Below are positions 24,420 through 31,768 of a stretch of DNA of 64,000 nucleotides, piece after piece. The notes beneath the pieces are model-generated. The model was not told the DNA's origin and did not search any database. It saw only the letters and a list, made by a program, of their open reading frames with translations. The stretch comes from Actinomycetota bacterium (GTDB lineage Bacteria > Actinomycetota > Acidimicrobiia > IMCC26256 > PALSA-555). How positions within the stretch are numbered: the stretch's first letter is position 1; every line of letters begins with the position of its first letter. The stretch is taken from NCBI GenBank assembly GCA_003140175.1, contig PLJD01000096.1:5656-69655 (forward strand). Reading direction: 5' to 3'. The translations under genes were made by a program, and so were the position numbers.

Positions 24420-25766
24420 ATGCGCGTGCTGCTCGTCTCGTGCTACGAGCTCGGCCACCAACCCCTCGGCGTCGCCGGGCCCGCCGCCCGACTGCAAGCC
24501 GCCGGCCACGAGGTCCGCTGCCACGACCGGGCCGTGGAGCCCTGGGACCCCCAGCTCGTGGCCTGGGCCGAACGCCTGGCGTGCTGCGTGCCGATGCACA
24601 CCGCGACCCGCATCGCCCGCCAGGTCATCGACGACGTCCGCCGACGCCGCCCCGACCTCCCAATCGCCTGCTACGGCCTCTACGGGGCCGCGATGCACGA
24701 CGTCGCGGACCGCGTGCTGGCCGGCGAGAGCGACGCTGAGCTCGTGGCCTGGGTCGAGGGCCACGACGACGGCCGGGTCGTACACCGGGAACGGATCGGC
24801 GCCGTCGCCGCACCGCCCGCCCGCGAGCTGCTGCCGCCCCTGGACCAGTACGCGCGCCTGGTGCACGCCGACCGGGAACAGCTCGTCGCCGTCGTCGAAG
24901 CGAGCCGGGGCTGCGTCCACCGGTGCCGACACTGCCCGGTGCCCGTCGTCTACGACGGGCGGATTCGGGTGGTCGCGCTCGACGCGGTGCTCGCCGACCT
25001 CGAGCAGCAGGTCGCGGCCGGCGCGGAGCACGTCACGTTCGCGGACCCCGACTTCCTCAACGGTGCACAGCACGCCCGCCGAGTCGTCCACGCGATGCAC
25101 GACCGACACCCCGACCTGAGCTTCGACTGCACCGTCAAGATCGAACACATCTTGGCCCACCCTGACCTGTGGGCCGAGTTCGCGGACGCCGGGTGCCTCT
25201 TCGTCGTGTCTGCATTCGAGAGTCTCGATGACGCGACCCTCGCCCGCCTCGACAAGGGCCATACCGCGCGCGACGCGGGGACCGCCGTCACGCTGCTCCG
25301 CGAGCACGGCATCGAGGTCCGACCGTCGTGGCTGCCCTTCACGCCCTGGACGACCCTCGACCAGGTGCGAGCAGTCCTCGACTTCGTGGCCGACTACGAC
25401 CTCGTCGGCAATGTCGACCCGGTCCAGTACACGATCCGGCTCCTCCTACCCCCAGGTTCCCTGCTGCTGGACCATCCCGACGTCCTCCCCTACCTCGGAC
25501 CCTACGATTCCGACCGGGCCAGCTACGCGTGGCGCAGCGCGGACGCCACGATGGACGAGCTCCAGATCCAGGTCGCGGCGCTGGTCGAGCAGCGCCTCGA
25601 GGCCGGCGACTCCATCCCCGCCGTCTACGCGCGGATCCGCGACGCGGTGGGACTCGCGCCGATTCCGGTCGACGAGGACCGGGCGCGGGCGGTGCCGAGA
25701 CTCACCGAGGCGTGGTTCTGCTGCGCCGAGCCGACGACCGCGCAGCTGGCGCCCCTCACGCCGTGA
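24420..25766 (+). CDS. Radical SAM protein with N-terminal B12-binding-like domain and CCAEP tail
   Basis: This is a 448-residue radical SAM enzyme. A Rossmann-like, cobalamin-domain-type N-terminus (MRVLLVSCYELGHQPLG, about 1-130) is followed by the cluster motif C-x3-C-x2-C at C165, C169 and C172 in ASRGCVHRCRHC, and a TIM-barrel core with FADPDFLNG. The C-terminus reads WFCCAEPTTAQ, with adjacent cysteines at 434/435. I recall an NCBI family described as CUAEP/CCAEP-tail radical SAM (seleno)proteins, in which the first tail residue is Sec or Cys; here both codons are TGC. The B12 motif DxHxxG is not intact. Its partner is probably the ATP-grasp protein upstream. Its product is unknown. Confidence 0.87.
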   Translation: MRVLLVSCYELGHQPLGVAGPAARLQAAGHEVRCHDRAVEPWDPQLVAWAERLACCVPMHTATRIARQVIDDVRRRRPDLPIACYGLYGAAMHDVADRVLAGESDAELVAWVEGHDDGRVVHRERIGAVAAPPARELLPPLDQYARLVHADREQLVAVVEASRGCVHRCRHCPVPVVYDGRIRVVALDAVLADLEQQVAAGAEHVTFADPDFLNGAQHARRVVHAMHDRHPDLSFDCTVKIEHILAHPDLWAEFADAGCLFVVSAFESLDDATLARLDKGHTARDAGTAVTLLREHGIEVRPSWLPFTPWTTLDQVRAVLDFVADYDLVGNVDPVQYTIRLLLPPGSLLLDHPDVLPYLGPYDSDRASYAWRSADATMDELQIQVAALVEQRLEAGDSIPAVYARIRDAVGLAPIPVDEDRARAVPRLTEAWFCCAEPTTAQLAPLTP

Positions 25767-25775
25767 GCGAATGGG

Positions 25776-26207
25776 TCAGCCGGTCCCGAGGTCGACCTGG
25801 CTGACCTTCCAGCCCGCGGCCTCGGTGCCCATGAGGGTGAGCTGCGCGCTGCCACCCGGGTAGGCGAACGTGCAGATCGGCACGCCGGGATCGGGGCCGC
25901 CGCAGGCCTGGAACGTCCACCCGGCTCCCGCACCAGGACGGCTAAAGATCGTGGTCACCGCGCCCGGCATCGCGCACCGCCCGGCGCCAGCCCGGTCGCC
26001 GGCCGTCCAGGCCTGGACGAACGCCTGGGCGGCCTCGGTCGGTGTCGTGCAGATGATCCCGATCGTCACTGACGGGCCGCCCGCGCCCGAGGTGGTGGTG
26101 GTGGTGGTGGTGGCTGGGTGACTCGCAACCCGGGGGCTGCCCCCGCCGCCGCACCCCGCGAGCACCACCGCAGCGACGAGCGCGACCGCCACCCCGGCGG
26201 GGCGCAT
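25776..26207 (-). CDS. Secreted lipoprotein of unknown function
   Basis: This 143-residue protein has a clear lipoprotein signal: MRPAGVAVALVAAVV followed by the lipobox LAGC with the acylated Cys at 19. A Gly/Ser stretch and a run of seven threonines follow, the latter encoded by a trinucleotide repeat at about 26093-26112 that could change length by slippage without changing frame. The mature part (about 60-143) has paired cysteines (GIICTT, GRCAMPG, QACGGPD, PICTFAY) likely to form disulfides outside the membrane. The fold resembles small DUF-type actinobacterial exported domains, but no family is certain. Its ATG overlaps the aconitase stop (TGATG), so it is translationally coupled to it. 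Confidence 0.72.
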   Translation of the reverse strand: MRPAGVAVALVAAVVLAGCGGGGSPRVASHPATTTTTTTSGAGGPSVTIGIICTTPTEAAQAFVQAWTAGDRAGAGRCAMPGAVTTIFSRPGAGAGWTFQACGGPDPGVPICTFAYPGGSAQLTLMGTEAAGWKVSQVDLGTG

Positions 26208-28492
26208 CAGCCGGGCCGGGCCCGCAAGACGTTGAGGGCCGAACCCGCCCGGAACCACTCGATGTGCTCCTCGGACATGGTGTGCTGACAGGTGATGTCG
26301 GACGCGGCACCGCGGGCGTGATGGATCCGGACCGTGACGGGACGGCCGGGAGCCAGCGCTTCGAGGTCGAGAATGTCGAGCGTGTCCTCGACCAGGACCC
26401 GCTCGTAGTCGTCGGGATCGGTGAAGGCCAGCGCGAGCACACCCTGCTTCTTCAGGTTCACTTCGTGGATCCGTGCGAACGACCGCGCCAGGATCGCCTT
26501 CCCGTTCATGTACCGGGGCTCCATCGCCGCGTGCTCACGCGACGAGCCCTCGCCGTAGTTCTCATCGCCGATCGCCACCCAGGCGATGCCGGCTTCCTTG
26601 TACGCGCGCGCAAGCTCGGGCAGCGGACGGCGGGTGCCGTCACGAGTGTCGATCCCCGTCCCGGCCTCGTCGAGCGAAAACGCGTTGTTCACCCCGTTGA
26701 AGAGGTTCCCCGAGATGTTCGTGAGGTGACCTCGGTAGCGCAGCCAGGGACCAGCGGGGGAGATGTGATCCGTGGTGCATTTCCCCACCGCTTTGAGCAG
26801 CACCGGCAAGCCCAGCAGGTCGCGCCCATCCCAGGCCGGGAACGGCTCGAGGAGCTCGAGGCGCTCGGAGTCAGGCTCCACGACGACCGCGACACCTTCG
26901 CCATCCGCGGCGGGCGCAACGAACCCGGACTTGCCGGGGTCGAAGCCCCGCGCGGGCAGCTCGTCGGCGAACGGGGCCTCGAGGAGCACCTCGTGCCCGT
27001 CGGGGGCGCGGATCGGGTCGCGGACAAAGTCGTGATCGAGCCGTCCGGTGAGTGCCATCGCCACCACCGTCTCGGGTGAGCCAATGAACGAGAGCGTCTC
27101 GGCATTGCCATCGTTGCGACGCGGAAAGTTGCGGTTGAACGACGACACGATGGTGTTGCGGTTCCCCGGCGCAATGTCGTCACGCTGCCACTGCCCGATG
27201 CAGGGGCCGCATGCGTTGGCCAAGACGGTGGCCCCGATCGCCTCCAGGTCAGCGAGCAGCCCGTCGCGCTCGATCGTGGCCCGCACCTGCTCCGATCCCG
27301 GGGTGATGAGCAGGGGCGAACGGACGGCCAAGCCGGCGGCCTTCGCCTGGCGCGCAACATTGGCTGCCCGCCCGATGTCCTCATAGGACGAGTTCGTGCA
27401 CGACCCGACCAGGGCGTAGGCAATGTCGAGCGGATAGTTCTCCGTTGACGCCACCCGAACCAGCTCGTCGAGCGGCCGATCCAGGTCGGGGGTATGCGGG
27501 CCCACCACGTGCGGCTCGAGATCGTCGAGGTCGATCTCGAGGACACGGTCATAGACCCGTTCGGGGTCGGCCTCGACCTCGGGATCGCCCCGCAGATGAT
27601 CGGCGTACTCGTCGGCGAGACCGGCGATCTCGTCACGCCCCGTCGACTTCAGGTAGCGCGCGCTGTGCAGGTCGTACGGGAACACCGAGCACGTCGCACC
27701 AATCTCGGCCCCCATGTTGCAGATCGTGGCTTTCCCGGTCGCCGAGATCGACTCCGCCCCCGGCCCGAAGTACTCCACGACGGCGCCGGTTCCGCCCTTG
27801 ACCGTGAGGAGCCCCGCGACTCGCAGGATCACGTCCTTGGCCGACGCCCAGCCGGAGAGGCGCCCGAGGAGCCGCACGCCGATCAGGCGCGGGACCCGAG
27901 TGTTGAACGGCCAGCCGGCCATCACGTCGACCGCGTCGGCACCGCCGACGCCGATGGCCGCGACGCCGAGCCCGCCCGCGTTCGGTGTGTGGCTGTCGGT
28001 ACCGATCATCATCCCGCCCGGGAAGGCGTACTGCTCGAGGACGACCTGGTGGATGATCCCCGAGCCCGGCTGCCAGAAGCCGATCCCGAACTTGGAGGAC
28101 ACGCTGCGCAGGAACTCATAGACCTCCGAGTTCGCGTCGAGGGCGCTCTGGAGGTCTGACGTGGCGCCGACGTGCGCCTGGATGAGATGGTCGCAGTGCA
28201 CGGTGGTCGGGACCGCCACCCGGGGAAGTCCCGCGGTCATGAACTGGAGCAGCGCCATCTGGGCCGTCGCGTCCTGCATCGCCACGCGGTCGGGTCGATA
28301 GTCGGCGTAGGCCACGCCGCGCTCGAGACCGACCGTCTCGGGATCGGCGGCGTGCGCGATCAGGATCTTGTCAGTGAACGTCAAGGGCCGGCTCAGGCGG
28401 CGCCGCGCGGTCTCGACACGCTCGGGGTAGCGGCGATACAGGGACTGCACGAGCTCGACGGGCGTGGTGGGCCCGACTTGGGACTCTGCCAT
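26207..28492 (-). CDS. Aconitate hydratase (mitochondrial-type aconitase)
   Basis: This 761-residue TCA-cycle enzyme interconverts citrate and isocitrate through a [4Fe-4S] cluster. It has the mitochondrial-type length rather than the ~890 residues of AcnA. Cluster cysteines are in VGSCTNSSYED and in ANACGPCIGQW. Substrate-binding segments include IGTDSHTPNAGGLG, SSFNRNFPRRNDGN and DENYGEGSSREHAA (swivel domain). I chose the ATG at 28492 because GGAG lies 6 bases upstream; a TTG 6 codons earlier is possible. A lipoprotein gene is coupled to its end. The window also holds Kgd, another TCA enzyme, far away. Confidence 0.95.
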   Translation of the reverse strand: MAESQVGPTTPVELVQSLYRRYPERVETARRRLSRPLTFTDKILIAHAADPETVGLERGVAYADYRPDRVAMQDATAQMALLQFMTAGLPRVAVPTTVHCDHLIQAHVGATSDLQSALDANSEVYEFLRSVSSKFGIGFWQPGSGIIHQVVLEQYAFPGGMMIGTDSHTPNAGGLGVAAIGVGGADAVDVMAGWPFNTRVPRLIGVRLLGRLSGWASAKDVILRVAGLLTVKGGTGAVVEYFGPGAESISATGKATICNMGAEIGATCSVFPYDLHSARYLKSTGRDEIAGLADEYADHLRGDPEVEADPERVYDRVLEIDLDDLEPHVVGPHTPDLDRPLDELVRVASTENYPLDIAYALVGSCTNSSYEDIGRAANVARQAKAAGLAVRSPLLITPGSEQVRATIERDGLLADLEAIGATVLANACGPCIGQWQRDDIAPGNRNTIVSSFNRNFPRRNDGNAETLSFIGSPETVVAMALTGRLDHDFVRDPIRAPDGHEVLLEAPFADELPARGFDPGKSGFVAPAADGEGVAVVVEPDSERLELLEPFPAWDGRDLLGLPVLLKAVGKCTTDHISPAGPWLRYRGHLTNISGNLFNGVNNAFSLDEAGTGIDTRDGTRRPLPELARAYKEAGIAWVAIGDENYGEGSSREHAAMEPRYMNGKAILARSFARIHEVNLKKQGVLALAFTDPDDYERVLVEDTLDILDLEALAPGRPVTVRIHHARGAASDITCQHTMSEEHIEWFRAGSALNVLRARPG

Positions 28493-28577
28493 GGCGCGCT
28501 CCGGGGTCAACGGGCCGGTCAGCGAAGGCTACGTCTCCCGAGCCGCGACACCGACTCCGGGCCGACCAGTGGCGCTG

Positions 28578-29375
28578 TCACGCCGCGGCGGCGGCGACCC
28601 GGGCCCTGGCCTTGCGGATGATCGGCGACGGTGGGAGGAGGTGGTTCATCACCCGGGTCAGTGCGAACACGTTCGCTCGCACTGGCAGGTTGGCCGACGT
28701 CGGCCACGGCAGCCCGTAGAGGCGTCGAGCCACCCGGGGCAAGATGGCGAGGGTCGCCGTCGCCGGGATCGCCCAGAGGGGCCGCAACGCGAGCGGCATG
28801 GGCGGGAAGAAGATGGTCCGCATGCCTTCCCGCGCGGCCGGCGTGACCTGGAGGCCCTCGACGGAGCGCAGGTACTCGCGCAGCTCGCCCATCGAGCGCG
28901 GGGCCATCCCGCGGGGCAGCTCGACCAGCTCGGCGACGCGAACCATCTCAGCGACGTAGCGGTCGGCGTCGTGGTCGTCGAGGCGCCCCGCGTAGGCGCG
29001 GTAGGCCGCGACGAAGGAGTGCACCTCCACGGCGTGGATCCACAGGAGCAGATCGGGGTCGCTGGCGGTGTACCAGCGCCCCGTGGTCGGGTCGACTCCG
29101 CGGATCCGCTCGTGCACCTTCCGCACCTGGGCGCAGGCTGCTTCTGCGGTCTCGACGTCGCCGTAGGTCGTGCGGAGGACGAATTCCGTCGTACGTTGGA
29201 GTCGACCCCACGGATCGACGCGGTATCGACTGTGCTGGTCGACGCCGGCCATCGCCCGAGGCTCGAGGGCCTGCACCACCAGGGCCCGCAGACCCCCCGC
29301 GAGCATCGCAGGGTCCGCGTGCAGCCGCCACGCCACGCTGTCAGGCCCGAACAGGCCGTCGTCCACGACCGGCAT
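28578..29375 (-). CDS. Oxygenase MpaB family (DUF2236) protein
   Basis: This 265-residue, mostly helical protein matches the DUF2236/MpaB-like group, a family of heme b-binding proteins that includes latex-clearing Lcp-like enzymes. Visible marks are DSVAWRLHADPAMLAGG at the start, DPWGRLQRTTEFVLRTTYG, and DPDLLLWIHAVEVHSFV with the conserved His that would ligate heme, followed by a long helical end. The C-terminus has two hydrophobic stretches. The start is the ATG at 29375. The substrate is unknown. It lies between aconitase and the Ccm operon on the same strand but with 50- to 80-base gaps, so it is probably its own unit. Confidence 0.85.
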   Translation of the reverse strand: MPVVDDGLFGPDSVAWRLHADPAMLAGGLRALVVQALEPRAMAGVDQHSRYRVDPWGRLQRTTEFVLRTTYGDVETAEAACAQVRKVHERIRGVDPTTGRWYTASDPDLLLWIHAVEVHSFVAAYRAYAGRLDDHDADRYVAEMVRVAELVELPRGMAPRSMGELREYLRSVEGLQVTPAAREGMRTIFFPPMPLALRPLWAIPATATLAILPRVARRLYGLPWPTSANLPVRANVFALTRVMNHLLPPSPIIRKARARVAAAAA

Positions 29376-29425
29376 GCTACGAGCCGGAACGGATGGAACC
29401 CGTATCGCCGCCGCGCGACGTCGGC

Positions 29426-29899
29426 TCAGCGATCGTGCTCCTCGACGACGACCGACTTCATGACGTCGCCGACCGTCACACCCGACGCCACGTCCATCCC
29501 CTCGACGACAAAACCGAAGAGGTTGTAAGACTTCGCGAGCTTGCTCGTGCAGTCGTCGATGCAGATGAAGAACTGCGAGCCGTTCGTGTGGGGTCCGGCG
29601 TTCGCCATCGCGACCGCGCCGAGTCGGTACTGGCCCTTGACCGGCTCGTCCTCGAAGCGGTAGCCGGGTCCGCCGCTCCCGGTGCCCTCCGGGCAACCGC
29701 CCTGAACGACGAACTCGGGGACAACCCGGTGGAAGGTGAGCCCGTCGTAGTAGCCCTGGCGGGCGAGCCCCACGAAGTTGTTCACCGTGGTGGGGGCCAG
29801 CTGCGGGTCGAGTTCCATCACGATCGGCCCGCGGTCGGTTTCGATCGTGGCGCGGTACGCCTTTTGCTCGTCGATCTGCCACTCCGGCCGAGGTGTCAT
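29426..29899 (-). CDS. Cyclophilin-type peptidyl-prolyl isomerase
   Basis: This 157-residue cyclophilin catalyses proline cis-trans isomerisation during folding. The active-site segment FHRVVPEFVVQGGCP holds the catalytic Arg, NGSQFFICIDD is the second signature, and LFGFVVEGMDVA closes the barrel. No signal peptide is seen, so it acts in the cytoplasm. The ATG at 29899 overlaps the stop of the CcmI-like gene (ATGA), so it is the last gene of the cytochrome maturation operon. Its link to cytochrome assembly may be only transcriptional. Confidence 0.93.
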   Translation of the reverse strand: MTPRPEWQIDEQKAYRATIETDRGPIVMELDPQLAPTTVNNFVGLARQGYYDGLTFHRVVPEFVVQGGCPEGTGSGGPGYRFEDEPVKGQYRLGAVAMANAGPHTNGSQFFICIDDCTSKLAKSYNLFGFVVEGMDVASGVTVGDVMKSVVVEEHDR

Positions 29900-30780
29900 T
29901 GCTTCGCCTTTCGGGATGCGGACGGGGGGGTCGTCGCGGGCGGGCCGGTCAACGCGTTCGTCACCTGCGCCAGCATGGCCTGGGCTTCCGGTGCATATTG
30001 CCCGTTGGGGGCCAGCACAAGGTAGTGCTGGAGATCGTCCTGGGCTCCGCTGTAGTCCTGGTACTCGTTCGCGAGGACGACGGCACGAAAGAAGTGCGCG
30101 TCGGGGTACTGGGGGTCGAGCTCGATGGCCTGGTCGAGCTCGGACCGGGCGCGGATGTCGAGCTCGGCCGCCTCGCTGGCCGGTGCCGCCGTCGCGGTCA
30201 GGTACAGGATCCGGCCGACGTTGGCGACCGCGACCGCGTTCGACGGCTGGATCTGGCTGATCGCGTTGTATTGCTGCAGCGCTCCCACGAGATTGTTGCC
30301 CTGTTCGAGGATCTGCGCGAGGAGCAGTCGGCTGGTGATGTCCGACGGGTTGCGGGCCACCGCGGCCTCAAGCTGGCGTCGCTGCTGGGTGATCGACACG
30401 GTCGCGGGCGCGTTCGCCTGGCTGTTCCCAGACGAGGTCTGGCCCGGTAGGCGAGCGCCGAGCGCGGCGGCGAGCGCGATGCCGGCGACCACCGCGAATC
30501 CCGCCACCCCGGCGATGATCAACACCCGTCGGCGCAGATTGGTGGGTTCCCGCGCCGGTCGCGCGTCGACCCCGCCCCGTAGGGCACGGATGGCGGCCGC
30601 GCCGCGAGCCGTGTAGTCGTCGTGGAGCCGCTGATAGGACTCGTCGTCGATGTCCCCGGCGACGTGTTCGGCCTCGAGGTCGTCGAGGGAACGCAAGAGA
30701 AAGTCGCGCTCGGCCTCCAGCGCGGAGTGGGTGCTGGGGTCCTCACGATCCTGCTCGGGAGTTTGGGTCGGGTCGGTCAT
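29896..30780 (-). CDS. ccmI: CcmI-like TPR protein
   Basis: This 294-residue single-pass membrane protein has a cytoplasmic N-terminus with an acidic helix (SLDDLEAEHVAGDIDD). A transmembrane helix follows at about 85-110 (VLIIAGVAGFAVVAGIALAA), and then a periplasmic TPR region (about 140-270; repeats around NPSDITSRLLLAQIL and YPDAHFFRAVVLANEY). In system I, CcmI/CycH chaperones apocytochrome c and presents it to the CcmFH heme lyase. Its place right after CcmH and the 4-base overlap support this. The TPR count is about three, fewer than in long proteobacterial CycH proteins. Confidence 0.82.
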   Translation of the reverse strand: MTDPTQTPEQDREDPSTHSALEAERDFLLRSLDDLEAEHVAGDIDDESYQRLHDDYTARGAAAIRALRGGVDARPAREPTNLRRRVLIIAGVAGFAVVAGIALAAALGARLPGQTSSGNSQANAPATVSITQQRRQLEAAVARNPSDITSRLLLAQILEQGNNLVGALQQYNAISQIQPSNAVAVANVGRILYLTATAAPASEAAELDIRARSELDQAIELDPQYPDAHFFRAVVLANEYQDYSGAQDDLQHYLVLAPNGQYAPEAQAMLAQVTNALTGPPATTPPSASRKAKQ

Positions 30781-31232
30781 CCCGAGCGGACGCCGTCGAC
30801 GAGCGCCTCATCGGCATTCGTGGCGTGCAGGCGAGGTTCGCGGCGCCAACGGGCGAACGCGAGGGCCAAGCCAGCCGCGCCCAGCGCGAAGACCAGCACC
30901 GGGAGCCCCCACACGAGGAGGCCGAGGCCGCTGCTCTGCGGCTTGAGGAGGATCGACAGCCCGTACCGGGCGACGTACACGCTGCGGATCTCGGCGTCGG
31001 ACTCGCCGGCCTTCGTCCGGCGCGCCAGGTCGGCGCGGATTGCCTGCGCCGAACTCGACGACGAATCTTCCGCCGAGAGCCCCTGACAGTCCGGGCACCG
31101 GATCTCGGTTGCCAGCTCGTGGGCCCGATCGGCCGAGGTCTGCGGCCCCGAGCTCGGCCACGCCGCCCACACCAACGCGCCGAGGATCAGCAGCGCTGCG
31201 CCGCCCCAGGTCAGGAAACGCCGACCCCTCAC
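30777..31232 (-). CDS. ccmH: CcmH, apocytochrome c thiol-reducing subunit
   Basis: This is a 151-residue membrane protein of the Ccm system. An N-terminal transmembrane segment (FLTWGGAALLILGALVWAA) is followed by the extracytoplasmic active site EIRCPDCQGLSAEDSSS, which has the invariant RCPxCQ with two reactive cysteines that reduce the CxxCH motif of apocytochromes. The C-terminal second membrane helix is at about 100-125. The usual R-C-P-V-C-Q-G-Q-S-I has changed slightly, to D-C-Q-G-L-S. The GTG start overlaps the CcmG stop by 4 bases. With CcmF it forms the heme lyase. Confidence 0.93.
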   Translation of the reverse strand: MRGRRFLTWGGAALLILGALVWAAWPSSGPQTSADRAHELATEIRCPDCQGLSAEDSSSSSAQAIRADLARRTKAGESDAEIRSVYVARYGLSILLKPQSSGLGLLVWGLPVLVFALGAAGLALAFARWRREPRLHATNADEALVDGVRSG

Positions 31233-31768
31233 GGGCGGGCCTGGGCGGCAGCGAGCATCGTGTCGAGGTTGCGCGTCGACGCGGGCCCGAACTGGGTCCC
31301 GACGACGGTGCCGTCGGGAGCGATCGCGTACGTCTCCGGTTGTCCGAATGTCCCGAAGTCAAGCGACAGGTTGCCGCTGGCGTCATTGACGAGATCCCAC
31401 GTCATGCCCTCAGCCTCAGCGTACGGACGCGCCGCGTCGACCGTGTCGTCGCGCAGGATCCCGAGCAGCACGACGTTGGGGTCTCCGGCGTGCTCTTGCT
31501 GAAACGCTTTCAGCGCCGGCAGCTCCTGCTGGCACGGGATGCACCACGAGTTCCAGAAGTTCACCAACACCGCCTTGCCGGCCAGGCTTGCCGTCGACAC
31601 GGTCTGGCCGTCGAAGGTGTGCGCGGTGAACGTCGGCACCTGCTTGCCGACCAGATGGGTTTGCTCGTCGGCTTGCGGGTTGGTGTTGACCTGGGTCGCG
31701 AGCACCACCGCGAGCGCGGCAACCCCAACCCCCACCACGAGCGCCGCCCACCGCGCCGGGTGCTTCAT
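31229..31768 (-). CDS. ccmG: CcmG/DsbE-type thiol-disulfide oxidoreductase
   Basis: This 179-residue thioredoxin-fold protein is tethered by an N-terminal signal anchor (AALVVGVGVAALAVVLATQV). The active site FWNSWCIPCQQE has cysteines at 76 and 79, and the cis-proline segment GQPETYAIAPDG comes later. It keeps apocytochrome cysteines reduced, receiving electrons from a CcdA/DsbD-type protein that is not in this window. It is coupled by 4-base overlaps to CcmF upstream and CcmH downstream. Confidence 0.93.
   Translation of the reverse strand: MKHPARWAALVVGVGVAALAVVLATQVNTNPQADEQTHLVGKQVPTFTAHTFDGQTVSTASLAGKAVLVNFWNSWCIPCQQELPALKAFQQEHAGDPNVVLLGILRDDTVDAARPYAEAEGMTWDLVNDASGNLSLDFGTFGQPETYAIAPDGTVVGTQFGPASTRNLDTMLAAAQARP

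Noticed and set aside
23157-25307. 716-codon minus-strand frame opposite the ATP-grasp and radical SAM genes
   Set aside because: It is antisense; both plus-strand genes have strong motifs covering the whole region.
26093-26112. Phase-variable repeat in the lipoprotein gene
   Set aside because: The repeat unit is three bases, so slippage would only change the number of threonines and would not switch the frame.
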